From contig JASBZN010000073.1 of assembly GCA_029983435.1 (NCBI GenBank), forward strand, positions 1-6,076: 6,076 nt of DNA, given 5' to 3'. This document shows, one piece after another, positions 1 to 5,519 of this stretch (position 1 is its first letter; the number at the start of each line of letters is the position of its first letter). A program made the position numbers and the translations under genes. Under the pieces are notes generated by a model that was not told where the DNA came from, searched no databases, and saw nothing but the letters and a program-made list of their open reading frames with translations. This stretch comes from Urinicoccus sp. (GTDB lineage Bacteria; Bacillota; Clostridia; Tissierellales; Peptoniphilaceae).

Positions 1-841
1 ACCGTTTGGTATTTAAGTTATACATATTCCGAGACCAGTTTTCTATCGTGGAAAACCGGCAGGTGGATTTTTTCCCAACAAAAATTTCTACAGCTCCAGC
101 ATGGATATTTAAGACATTATACTTAGGAGCAGAGCAACCTTCAATGAAGTGACAATAGGCATCGTCTTCTACAATAATCATCGTATGCTCAAATTGTCCA
201 GCTCCTGGCGCATTTAAACGGTAGTAAGATTGAAGAGGAATGTCTACATTTACTCCCTTAGGAACATAGACAAAAGATCCCCCACTCCAAACAGCATAGT
301 GAAGAGCCGCATATTTGTGCAGGCTGGGAGAAATCGCCCGGCCAAAGTATTCCTTTACCAAGTCTTCATGTTCCCGAATGGCTGTATCAAAATCCGTATA
401 AATAACCCCTTGGTCCTTTAAATATTGTTGCATAGAGTGGTAAACCACTTCTGAGTCATATTGGGCGCCAACACCAGATAAAAACTGTTCTTTTTCCGCT
501 TCAGGAATCCCCAAAGAGTCAAAGGTGTTTCGAATGTCTTCTGGTACATCTTCCCAATCCACTGATAAATCTGCATCTGGACTGATATAGGTTGTAATTT
601 TATTAATGTCTACTTCCGATATATCGGGTCCCCAGGTTGGATTGTCTAGTTCGTTAAAAAGTTTTAAGGCCTTGAGACGGTAGTCCAACATCCATTGGGG
701 CTCTTGTTTTTTCGCAGAAATTTTACGAATAATTTCTTCGCTAATTCCATTTTCTAGCTTGTCGCGGTATTTTACCTCATTTTTTAGGTCATAAATTCCG
801 CGGTCTACATCTTGAATTTCAGTCTTCTTGCTTTTGCCCAT
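1..841 (-). CDS. sufB: Fe-S cluster assembly scaffold protein SufB (partial, 3' end outside window)
   Basis: SufB is the core scaffold of the SUF iron-sulfur cluster assembly machine; in the cytoplasm it works as a SufB-SufC2-SufD complex that builds clusters and passes them to apoproteins. Reading the minus strand from the ATG at 841 gives 280 uninterrupted residues to the window edge, about 60% of a usual SufB (about 470 residues). Family hallmarks seen are WSGGSFVYVPKG (about 185-196), the EGCSAPKY block with its conserved cysteine (about 234-241), and STIENWSRNMYNLNTKR at the cut end. The C-terminal part of the beta-helix core, including the active cysteine known from E. coli SufB, lies outside the window. 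The start is supported by a GAGGT ribosome binding site at 847-851, six bases upstream and inside sufC; the two genes overlap by 23 bp in different frames, which suggests translational coupling. Family assignment is very secure. Confidence 0.96.
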   Translation of the reverse strand, partial: MGKSKKTEIQDVDRGIYDLKNEVKYRDKLENGISEEIIRKISAKKQEPQWMLDYRLKALKLFNELDNPTWGPDISEVDINKITTYISPDADLSVDWEDVPEDIRNTFDSLGIPEAEKEQFLSGVGAQYDSEVVYHSMQQYLKDQGVIYTDFDTAIREHEDLVKEYFGRAISPSLHKYAALHYAVWSGGSFVYVPKGVNVDIPLQSYYRLNAPGAGQFEHTMIIVEDDAYCHFIEGCSAPKYNVLNIHAGAVEIFVGKKSTCRFSTIENWSRNMYNLNTKR

Positions 842-1589
842 GATCTACCTCATCCTTTATCCAACCGAATCCTTCTTTTTCAATTTCATGAATCAAGGAC
901 TCATCCCCATTTTTCACAATTTTTCCATCCATAATAACATGAACTTGGTCAATGGGAATATTATCTAAAATTTCATTGTGGTGAGTAATAATCAAGATAG
1001 AATTTTTTTCCGATAAGAAATTTTCAATTCCCTTGGACACAACACGAACGGCATCCACATCAAGACCAGAGTCCGTTTCATCTAAAATCGCCAATTTAGG
1101 TTGTAAGGTCAATAATTGTAAAATTTCATTTTTCTTCTTTTCTCCACCAGAAAAGCCAACGTTTAAATACCGGTCTAGGTATTTTTCGTCCATTTCTAAA
1201 AGGTCTGCATAATCTAATAACTTTTCATGGAAGTCAATAATCCCAATATTATCTTGGTTGATTTCTTGATTCGAGGTCCTTAGAAAATTTTCTACAGTTA
1301 AACCTGGCACTTCTACAGGACTTTGAAAAGACATAAAGAGCCCCTTTTTTGCCCTTACATCTGTCGTATCTTCTAAGATGCTTTCTCCATCCAATAAAAT
1401 ATCCCCTTGGGTTACCTTGTATTCTGGGTTGTTCATTAGGACGTTAGCCAAAGTGGATTTCCCAGATCCGTTAGGTCCCATAATAACATGGATTTCTCCA
1501 TAATTAATTTTTAAGTCTATGCCCTTAATAATCTCTTGGCCAGGTATCCCAGCAGAGAGATTTTTAACTGTTAGTAAATTTTCTTTCAT
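819..1589 (-). CDS. sufC: Fe-S cluster assembly ATPase SufC
   Basis: SufC is the ABC-type ATPase of the SUF system; it is cytoplasmic, binds SufB and SufD, and its ATP-driven dimerisation opens the scaffold for cluster assembly. It is not a membrane transporter. With the start at 1589 it has 256 residues, normal for the family. Visible motifs are Walker A GPNGSGKST (38-46), a Q-loop glutamine at about 89 (FQSP), the SufC-type signature FSGGEKKKNEI (146-156), Walker B LAILDE (166-171) followed by TDSGLD, and the H-loop ITHH (about 201-204). The ATG at 1589 was chosen because a strong AAGGAGG lies six bases before it. The frame stays open upstream, with an ATG at 1613 and a TTG at 1634, but neither has a ribosome binding site and the extra residues do not look like SufC. 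It is the first gene of the suf operon, followed by overlapping sufB; sufD, sufS and sufU would be expected beyond the left edge, by comparison with other Firmicutes. Confidence 0.96.
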   Translation of the reverse strand: MKENLLTVKNLSAGIPGQEIIKGIDLKINYGEIHVIMGPNGSGKSTLANVLMNNPEYKVTQGDILLDGESILEDTTDVRAKKGLFMSFQSPVEVPGLTVENFLRTSNQEINQDNIGIIDFHEKLLDYADLLEMDEKYLDRYLNVGFSGGEKKKNEILQLLTLQPKLAILDETDSGLDVDAVRVVSKGIENFLSEKNSILIITHHNEILDNIPIDQVHVIMDGKIVKNGDESLIHEIEKEGFGWIKDEVDHGQKQED

Positions 1590-1595
1590 ATCCTT

Positions 1596-1602
1596 CCTCC
1601 TT
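1596..1602 (-). promoter_or_regulatory. sufC ribosome binding site (decides start)
   Basis: The minus strand reads AAGGAGG here, a near-perfect anti-16S match six bases before the ATG at 1589. It lies inside the in-frame extension that would begin at 1634 or 1613, so it argues for the shorter SufC. Confidence 0.85.
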
Positions 1603-1644
1603 ACAAGCTCCATATCTATCTTAAAATTTTTCAAACTCTTAATT

Positions 1645-1661
1645 TGTACCTAAGAGGTACA
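1645..1661. promoter_or_regulatory. Inverted repeat IR2 in the suf leader, candidate operator
   Basis: Plus strand TGTACCT-AAG-AGGTACA is a perfect 7-bp inverted repeat around a 3-base centre. It sits 2 bp from a second 17-bp dyad (1664-1680), between the candidate promoters and the sufC ribosome binding site. As DNA it could be a dimeric repressor site; as RNA it could fold into a short hairpin, but no U-run follows on the minus strand, so it is not a terminator. The regulator is unknown; an Rrf2/IscR-family protein is a guess from the role of that family at Fe-S operons elsewhere. Confidence 0.5.
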
Positions 1662-1663
1662 CT

Positions 1664-1680
1664 TAACCTATATAAGGTTA
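1664..1680. promoter_or_regulatory. Inverted repeat IR1 overlapping a suf promoter, candidate operator
   Basis: On the minus strand this reads TAACCT-TATAT-AGGTTA, perfect 6-bp arms around a 5-base AT centre. It overlaps the position where the -10 of the TTGACA promoter would fall, which is the usual place for a repressor site. Its centre is 19 bp from that of the neighbouring dyad, and both share an ACCT/AGGT core, so the two may be bound by the same dimeric protein. The sequence does not match the E. coli IscR type 1 or type 2 patterns as I know them. Confidence 0.5.
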
Positions 1681-1703
1681 CCACGCTCTGGGTTTTTTGT
1701 CAA
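1675..1703 (-). promoter_or_regulatory. Candidate suf promoter P2 (perfect -35, weak -10)
   Basis: A perfect TTGACA at 1698-1703 is followed after 17 bp by TAACCT (1675-1680), which matches only half of the -10 consensus and forms the first arm of the inverted repeat. TATATA slightly further on is too far (23 bp) for normal spacing. A perfect -35 with a poor -10 could mean a regulated promoter. Confidence 0.4.
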
Positions 1704-1726
1704 TGAAAAAGCCCTTAATAATTAGT

Positions 1727-1754
1727 ATTTTACCAATCTTCCAGTATTTTTCAA
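1727..1754 (-). promoter_or_regulatory. Candidate suf promoter P1 (extended -10)
   Basis: The minus strand has TTGAAA (1749-1754), a 16-bp spacer and TAAAAT (1727-1732), preceded by TGG to give an extended -10 of the form TGnTAAAAT. Each hexamer matches the sigma-A consensus in five of six positions. Transcription would start near 1720 and pass through both inverted repeats before sufC. Confidence 0.5.
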
Positions 1755-1871
1755 AGGGAAAAAAATATCCTTGTTTTTTTATATTTTATCCTCTTAATTT
1801 TTTATAAATTCTTAAGAAAACCCAACTGTTTTTATTTATACCCATTCTTTCTTAATATAAATTTTCCCAAC

Positions 1872-1900
1872 AAAAAAAGACCTCCTAGGAGGCCTTTTTT
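1872..1900 (-). terminator. Intrinsic terminator after groESL
   Basis: The perfect palindrome CCTCCTAGGAGG (1881-1892) is extended outwards by one mismatch, one G-C pair and six A-T pairs, giving a long hairpin flanked by A-runs and T-runs on both sides. It begins four bases after the groEL stop codon on the minus strand. The symmetric A and T flanks would let it work in both directions, although no gene approaches from the left. Confidence 0.9.
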
Positions 1901-1904
1901 ATTT

Positions 1905-3533
1905 TTACATCATACCCATTCCTGGAGCTCCACCCATGGGTGGCATTGCTGGAGTATCTTCCTTGATGTTGGCTACGGCTGCTTCTGTTGTTAAAATCAT
2001 GGATGCAACACTTGCTGCATTTTGAAGAGCAGACCGCGTTACTTTTGTTGGGTCAACAATTCCTTCCTTCATCATGTCGATAAATTCTCCATTGTAGGCA
2101 TTATAGCCCATTCCTGGTTCTAAAGAACGAACTTTTTCTACAATAACAGAACCTTCTACTCCTGCGTTTTCAGCAATCATACGCATGGGTTCTTCTAGAG
2201 CCCGAGTAATAATGCTGACACCTGTTCTTTCGTCGCCTTCTACTTGGTCTAAAAGTTTTTCCAACTCGCCAATAGAATCTAGAAGAACAACTCCACCACC
2301 TGGAACAATTCCTTCTTCTACAGCTGCTCGAGTTGCTGCTAGAGCATCTTCAATGCGAAGTTTCCGTTCTTTTAATTCTACTTCTGTTGCAGCACCTACA
2401 CGAATCACTGCTACTCCGCCAGATAATTTTGCCAAGCGTTCTTGTAATTTTTCCTTGTCAAATTCAGAGTCTGTATTTTCAATTCCTGCGCGGATTTGAC
2501 CAATGCGGTCTTCTAAAGCTGCTTTTTCTCCAGCACCGTCTACAATAACTGTTAAGTCTTTTTCTACGCGAACTTTTGCTGCGCGACCTAACATGTCTAC
2601 GCTGGTTTCTTTTAATTCTAATCCTAAATCATCTGTAACTACTTGACCTCCCGTTAAAACGGCAATGTCTTGTAACATTTCCTTACGGCGGTCACCAAAG
2701 CCTGGAGCTTTAACTGCTACAACATTTAAGGTTCCACGTAGCTTGTTTAAAACAAGAGTTGCCATGGCTTCGCCTTCAATGTCTTCAGCAATAATTACAA
2801 GAGGTTTTCCTGATTGAACTAATTCTTCCAAAACAGGAAGTAAATCTTGAATATTGGTAATCTTCTTATCGGTAATTAAGATATAGGGATCTTCTAATTC
2901 TGCTACCATCTTTTCAGAATCAGTTACCATGTAAGGAGAAACATATCCACGGTCAAATTGCATTCCTTCTACAACTTCTAAGGTTGTTCCAGTGGATTTT
3001 GATTCTTCCACTGTAATCACTCCATCTTTTCCAACAGTTTCCATGGCTTCTGCAATTAATTTTCCTGTTTCTTCACTAGCAGAAGAAATAGCTGCAACAT
3101 TGGCAATGGATTCTTTGGTATCTACTTCTTTGGAGAATTTCTTTAATTCTTCCACTGTTGTATCCACTGCTTTTTGAATTCCCTTTTGAAGAATCATGGG
3201 GTTTGCACCAGCTGCTAAGTTTTTTAAACCTTCACGAATAATGCTTTGCGCAAGTAAGGTTGCTGTTGTGGTTCCGTCTCCAGCCACATCATTGGTTTTA
3301 ATGGCAACTTCTTTTAATAGTTGAGCTCCCATGTTTTCGAATTTATCTTCAAATTCAATTTCTCTTGCAATGGTTACACCATCGTTGGTAATAAGAGGTG
3401 CACCAAATTCTTTATCTAAAACAACGTTACGACCCTTGGGCCCTAAAGTAACTTTTACGGTATCTGCAAGTTGGTTAATTCCGTTAACTAACCCGTTTCT
3501 TGCATCTTCTCTAAATTTAATTTCTTTAGCCAT
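1905..3533 (-). CDS. groEL: Chaperonin GroEL (Hsp60)
   Basis: GroEL is the cytoplasmic 14-subunit ATP-dependent chaperonin that encloses unfolded proteins under a GroES lid. The 542 residues are full length for the family. Motifs seen in order are LGPKGRNVVLD (30-40) and GDGTTT (85-90) of the nucleotide site, the apical-domain stretch GYVSPYMVTD (196-205), ALAATRAAVEEGIVPGGG (397-414, the chaperonin signature) just after the catalytic-type aspartate D396, and a Gly-Met-rich tail ending GGAPGMGMM. The start is supported by AAGGAGG at 3542-3548, and the tail and stop are intact, so I see no sign of damage. It follows groES after 13 bp and shares its promoter and CIRCE operator upstream of groES. 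A strong terminator closes the operon. This appears to be an ordinary housekeeping copy; whether another groEL exists elsewhere cannot be seen. Confidence 0.99.
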   Translation of the reverse strand: MAKEIKFREDARNGLVNGINQLADTVKVTLGPKGRNVVLDKEFGAPLITNDGVTIAREIEFEDKFENMGAQLLKEVAIKTNDVAGDGTTTATLLAQSIIREGLKNLAAGANPMILQKGIQKAVDTTVEELKKFSKEVDTKESIANVAAISSASEETGKLIAEAMETVGKDGVITVEESKSTGTTLEVVEGMQFDRGYVSPYMVTDSEKMVAELEDPYILITDKKITNIQDLLPVLEELVQSGKPLVIIAEDIEGEAMATLVLNKLRGTLNVVAVKAPGFGDRRKEMLQDIAVLTGGQVVTDDLGLELKETSVDMLGRAAKVRVEKDLTVIVDGAGEKAALEDRIGQIRAGIENTDSEFDKEKLQERLAKLSGGVAVIRVGAATEVELKERKLRIEDALAATRAAVEEGIVPGGGVVLLDSIGELEKLLDQVEGDERTGVSIITRALEEPMRMIAENAGVEGSVIVEKVRSLEPGMGYNAYNGEFIDMMKEGIVDPTKVTRSALQNAASVASMILTTEAAVANIKEDTPAMPPMGGAPGMGMM

Positions 3534-3546
3534 TCAAAATTCCTCC

Positions 3547-3828
3547 TTATTCAATTACCGCTAAAATATCTTCATATTTAATGACGATAACTTCTTCTCC
3601 GTCAATTTCAAATTCAGAACCAGCATATTTTGAATAAACTACCTTGTCGCCAACCTTAATTTGACCACTGGTTTTTTCGTCTGTTTCTATTTCCTTGGCA
3701 ACAGCAAGTACTTCTGCTACGTTGGATTCTTCTTTTGCACTAGATGGTAAAACAAGACCACCTTTTGTTACATTTTCTTCTTTTTCCACTTTTTTAAGAA
3801 CAACACGTTCTCCTAAGGGTTTTAACAT
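3547..3828 (-). CDS. groES: Co-chaperonin GroES (Hsp10)
   Basis: GroES forms the seven-subunit lid that caps GroEL and controls release of folded substrate in the cytoplasm. The product is 93 residues, the usual size. It begins MLKPLGERVVLKK, typical of the family. The mobile loop that contacts GroEL is the segment around ENVTKGGLVLPSSAKE (about 19-34), with the hydrophobic LVL contact residues. The end reads EVIVIKYEDILAVIE, also typical. The ATG at 3828 has AAAGGAGG ten bases upstream. The TAA stop of groES is shared with the groEL ribosome binding site (TAAGGAGG), so the two genes are closely linked in translation. Transcription is expected from the promoter at 3911-3939 and repression by HrcA at the CIRCE site; no hrcA gene lies in this window. 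Confidence 0.98.
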   Translation of the reverse strand: MLKPLGERVVLKKVEKEENVTKGGLVLPSSAKEESNVAEVLAVAKEIETDEKTSGQIKVGDKVVYSKYAGSEFEIDGEEVIVIKYEDILAVIE

Positions 3829-3871
3829 GAAAAAATAACCTCCTTTATTTATAATGTCTCGTAGACTTTTG

Positions 3872-3898
3872 TTAGCACTCTCTTTGGTTTATTGCTAA
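3872..3898. promoter_or_regulatory. CIRCE operator (HrcA binding site) upstream of groES
   Basis: The plus strand reads TTAGCACTC, exactly nine spacer bases, then TATTGCTAA. The first arm is identical to the CIRCE consensus half (TTAGCACTC-N9-GAGTGCTAA) and the second matches seven of nine positions. It lies a few bases downstream of the expected transcription start and about 44 bp before the groES start codon, the classical place. In Firmicutes this element binds the HrcA repressor, released on heat shock. On the mRNA-like strand the imperfect half comes first (TTAGCAATA). Confidence 0.95.
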
Positions 3899-3910
3899 CC
3901 ATCTGTACTT

Positions 3911-3939
3911 AGTATAAACTATCTTTATTTAATTTTCAA
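3911..3939 (-). promoter_or_regulatory. groESL promoter
   Basis: The minus strand shows TTGAAA (3934-3939), a 17-bp spacer and TATACT (3911-3916), a good sigma-A type promoter. Transcription would start near 3904, just before the CIRCE element. The -35 box lies only about 22 bp after the stop codon of the DUF554 gene. Confidence 0.85.
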
Positions 3940-3961
3940 GACTTTCTTAAAAATTTTACTC

Positions 3962-4642
3962 CTAAGCTATTAAAAGATAGTAAAGAACGACTAAGACCAA
4001 GCCAGGTAACATGTCTCCTACCTTTATTTTTTTAATCTCCAATAGGTTTAAGCCAATAGCCATAATTAAAATGCCCCCAAGACCCGTTAAGTCTCCCAGG
4101 GCCTGGCTCGTTAAGAGAGAGCGAATGGAACGAGAAAAAAGTACAATGGCTCCCTGGTAAATCCCTACAGAAATTAAAGACCCATAGACTCCAGGGCCCA
4201 GGGTGTTTACCAAAACCAGAGCAATGGTTCCATCTAAGATGGCCTTGGCGTAAAGAATGCTGTAATCTCCTTGAAGCCCTGCTTGTAAAGATCCTACAAT
4301 ACTCATGGATCCAATGCAAAATAAAAGACTGGCGTTAATAAAGCCTGAAGCAAAGTTGCTCTTTCCAGACTTGGTCCACTTTTTTTCTAAACGATCTCCC
4401 AGGCGGTAAAGATTATCTTCTATCCTCAACTGGGTTCCCAAAGCTCCTCCTAGGACTAGGGACAAAATAACCAAGAGGATGTTTTTTGTCTCTAAAGACA
4501 TCTGGATTCCTAAAAAGAAAACCACAAGACCCATGGCTGTCATGAGAAAATCCTGGAGTTTTTTATCTAGGTGTTGGCTTACGAGACTGCCAAGTCCGCA
4601 GCCTAAAAAAATAGCCAGCATATTGACAAGATTGGCCTTCAT
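3962..4642 (-). CDS. DUF554 family integral membrane protein (YqgA/YdfK-like)
   Basis: This is a 226-residue, very hydrophobic protein that belongs to the DUF554 family, whose biochemical role I cannot state. Likely membrane segments are at about 7-23, 32-50, 55-72, 100-118, 135-170 (possibly two segments), 187-201 and 210-226, with a charged stretch at about 73-96 between the third and fourth. The most family-typical part is CIGSMSIVGSLQAGLQGDYS (109-128) followed by AKAILDG; the Gly-rich membrane segments and the TLGPGVYGS stretch also fit. The ATG overlaps the TGA of the upstream glycosylase gene (ATGA at 4639-4642), and a GGGAGG ribosome binding site lies nine bases upstream inside that gene, so the two are almost surely co-transcribed and coupled. 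No terminator is visible between its stop and the groES promoter. A transport role is plausible from the topology but is not shown. Confidence 0.9.
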   Translation of the reverse strand: MKANLVNMLAIFLGCGLGSLVSQHLDKKLQDFLMTAMGLVVFFLGIQMSLETKNILLVILSLVLGGALGTQLRIEDNLYRLGDRLEKKWTKSGKSNFASGFINASLLFCIGSMSIVGSLQAGLQGDYSILYAKAILDGTIALVLVNTLGPGVYGSLISVGIYQGAIVLFSRSIRSLLTSQALGDLTGLGGILIMAIGLNLLEIKKIKVGDMLPGLVLVVLYYLLIA

Positions 4643-5472
4643 TCTTTTTTGCCTCCCATCTTTTGTGTTTTTGCATAGTAGAAAAGAGTTTGTTGGGCAA
4701 AGCCTGCATAGGGCCCAAAGAGGGTCTGCGCTAATTCTTGGTAGTCACTTTCCTTACGCCCAGGAAAATTTTCTTTTAAAATTCTCCGCATCCAAACATC
4801 TACAGGAAAGCCCCGCCAATTGTGAAGGCCAAATAAGAGAATGCAGTGGGCTACTTTTTCCCCTACTCCACTGAGTTTCATTAGGTCTTTTAAGGCTTCT
4901 TGGGGATCGTCGGTTTTTTTCAAGTCTTCTAAATTCACCTGGCCAGCCAAAATCAACTTTGTCGTCTTTTCCAAGTATTGGTCCCGGTAACCCACTTTAA
5001 TCTTCTCTCTAAAGTCCTCTCGCCTCACATCCCTTAGGTCCTCTGGCTGAGGAAAGCCATAATAGGGTCCAAAGTCATCTTCCAACTTGGGGCCATAGTT
5101 TTGGCAAAGGGCAAAAAGAGACTTGCGGATTCGGGGAATGTTTGAATTGGCTGAAAGGATAAAGGTGATGATGACTTCCCAAAGGTCTTGTCTTAAAAGA
5201 TGGATCCCCCGAGCAAGGTCCAGGGGTTCTTTTAAAAAAGAATATTTTCTAAGGGCCTTCTCTACTTCCTTATAATCCCTGTCCAAGTCAAAAAAATCCC
5301 GTATTTCCTCTTGGGAAACCTGACCCTGAACCAAGAGATTCCCCTGGTCTTTTCTCGCAAAGATTCGCTTGTCTCGAAAAAATATTTCGTAACCATCCTC
5401 TTGGACCTGGCTCCGAAAAAACTGCCCACAAAAGAGGGTTTTTTGTAAATCCATGTCTGTTTGTATCTTCAT
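4639..5472 (-). CDS. ogg: 8-oxoguanine DNA glycosylase/AP lyase, OGG1 type
   Basis: This enzyme removes 8-oxoguanine from DNA and nicks the abasic site (base excision repair). From the ATG at 5472 it has 277 residues. It shows an N-terminal OGG domain with GQFFR (16-20), an SANSNIPRI segment (107-115) matching the SxNNNIxRI helix of OGG1, and the HhH-GPD hairpin LSGVGEKVAHCILLF (200-214), where K206 aligns with the catalytic lysine of human OGG1 (K249). D225 in FPVDVW aligns with the catalytic aspartate (D268). Two changes stand out: Ser in place of the usual Trp after GQxFR, and Ser for the middle Asn of NNN. An alternative ATG at 5484 adds four residues, but it abuts the rex terminator T-run, and its only Shine-Dalgarno-like bases lie in the hairpin. 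The 5472 start has GAGGG five bases upstream and free of the stem. The gene overlaps DUF554 by ATGA. Family is secure; the exact start is uncertain. Confidence 0.92.
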   Translation of the reverse strand: MKIQTDMDLQKTLFCGQFFRSQVQEDGYEIFFRDKRIFARKDQGNLLVQGQVSQEEIRDFFDLDRDYKEVEKALRKYSFLKEPLDLARGIHLLRQDLWEVIITFILSANSNIPRIRKSLFALCQNYGPKLEDDFGPYYGFPQPEDLRDVRREDFREKIKVGYRDQYLEKTTKLILAGQVNLEDLKKTDDPQEALKDLMKLSGVGEKVAHCILLFGLHNWRGFPVDVWMRRILKENFPGRKESDYQELAQTLFGPYAGFAQQTLFYYAKTQKMGGKKE

Positions 5473-5485
5473 TTTCTCCCTCATT

Positions 5486-5511
5486 TAAAAAAGCTCTCCC
5501 CAGGAGAGCTT
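5486..5511 (-). terminator. Intrinsic terminator after rex
   Basis: A perfect 9-bp stem (AAGCTCTCC at 5491-5499 and GGAGAGCTT at 5503-5511, 3-base loop) is followed on the minus strand by six Ts. It starts eight bases after the rex stop. Unusually, the T-run ends immediately before the first possible ATG of the glycosylase gene, so the terminator takes up that gene's upstream region. Confidence 0.88.
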
Positions 5512-5519
5512 ATCTTTTC

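Larger units (their letters stand above)
1590..1871. other. sufC upstream control region (no gene)
   Basis: Together with the groEL terminator next to it, this makes about 315 bp without a gene between groEL and sufC. The stretch nearest sufC holds the ribosome binding site, two 17-bp inverted repeats and two candidate promoters, annotated separately. The half nearest groEL (about 1755-1871) is very AT-rich, with homopolymer runs and a 10-bp palindrome TTCTTAAGAA at 1809-1818. I see no open reading frame, no tRNA and no recognisable riboswitch there. No gene for an Rrf2/IscR-type regulator is present between groEL and sufC. Confidence 0.7.

Noticed and set aside
230..421. Small plus-strand frame near the left edge
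   Set aside because: It is antisense to sufB, whose frame gives a continuous and clearly conserved protein through this stretch.
1590..1634. N-terminal extension of SufC from a TTG at 1634 or an ATG at 1613
   Set aside because: The strong AAGGAGG at 1596-1602 lies inside the extension and fits the ATG at 1589; the extra residues are not SufC-like and no ribosome binding site precedes either upstream start.
1691..1715. Hairpin with GGG/CCC and T/A arms near the P2 promoter, as a possible terminator
   Set aside because: The stem is broken, mostly A-T and contains the perfect TTGACA; it is too weak to call.
2185..2548. Open frames on the plus strand inside groEL (also 2992-3177 and 3331-3564)
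   Set aside because: They are antisense shadows of a strongly conserved gene, with Ser/Leu-rich composition typical of reverse frames and no ribosome binding site or recognisable domain.
4032..4319. Second minus-strand frame inside the DUF554 gene
   Set aside because: It lies fully within a well supported membrane protein gene in another frame and its product resembles no known family.
4817..4826. TTGTGAAGGC resembling half of a Rex operator
   Set aside because: It lies inside the ogg coding region, has no matching second half, and a single half-site is expected by chance.
4479..4874. 131-codon plus-strand frame across the DUF554/ogg junction
   Set aside because: It is antisense to two supported coupled genes and lacks domain or start-site evidence.
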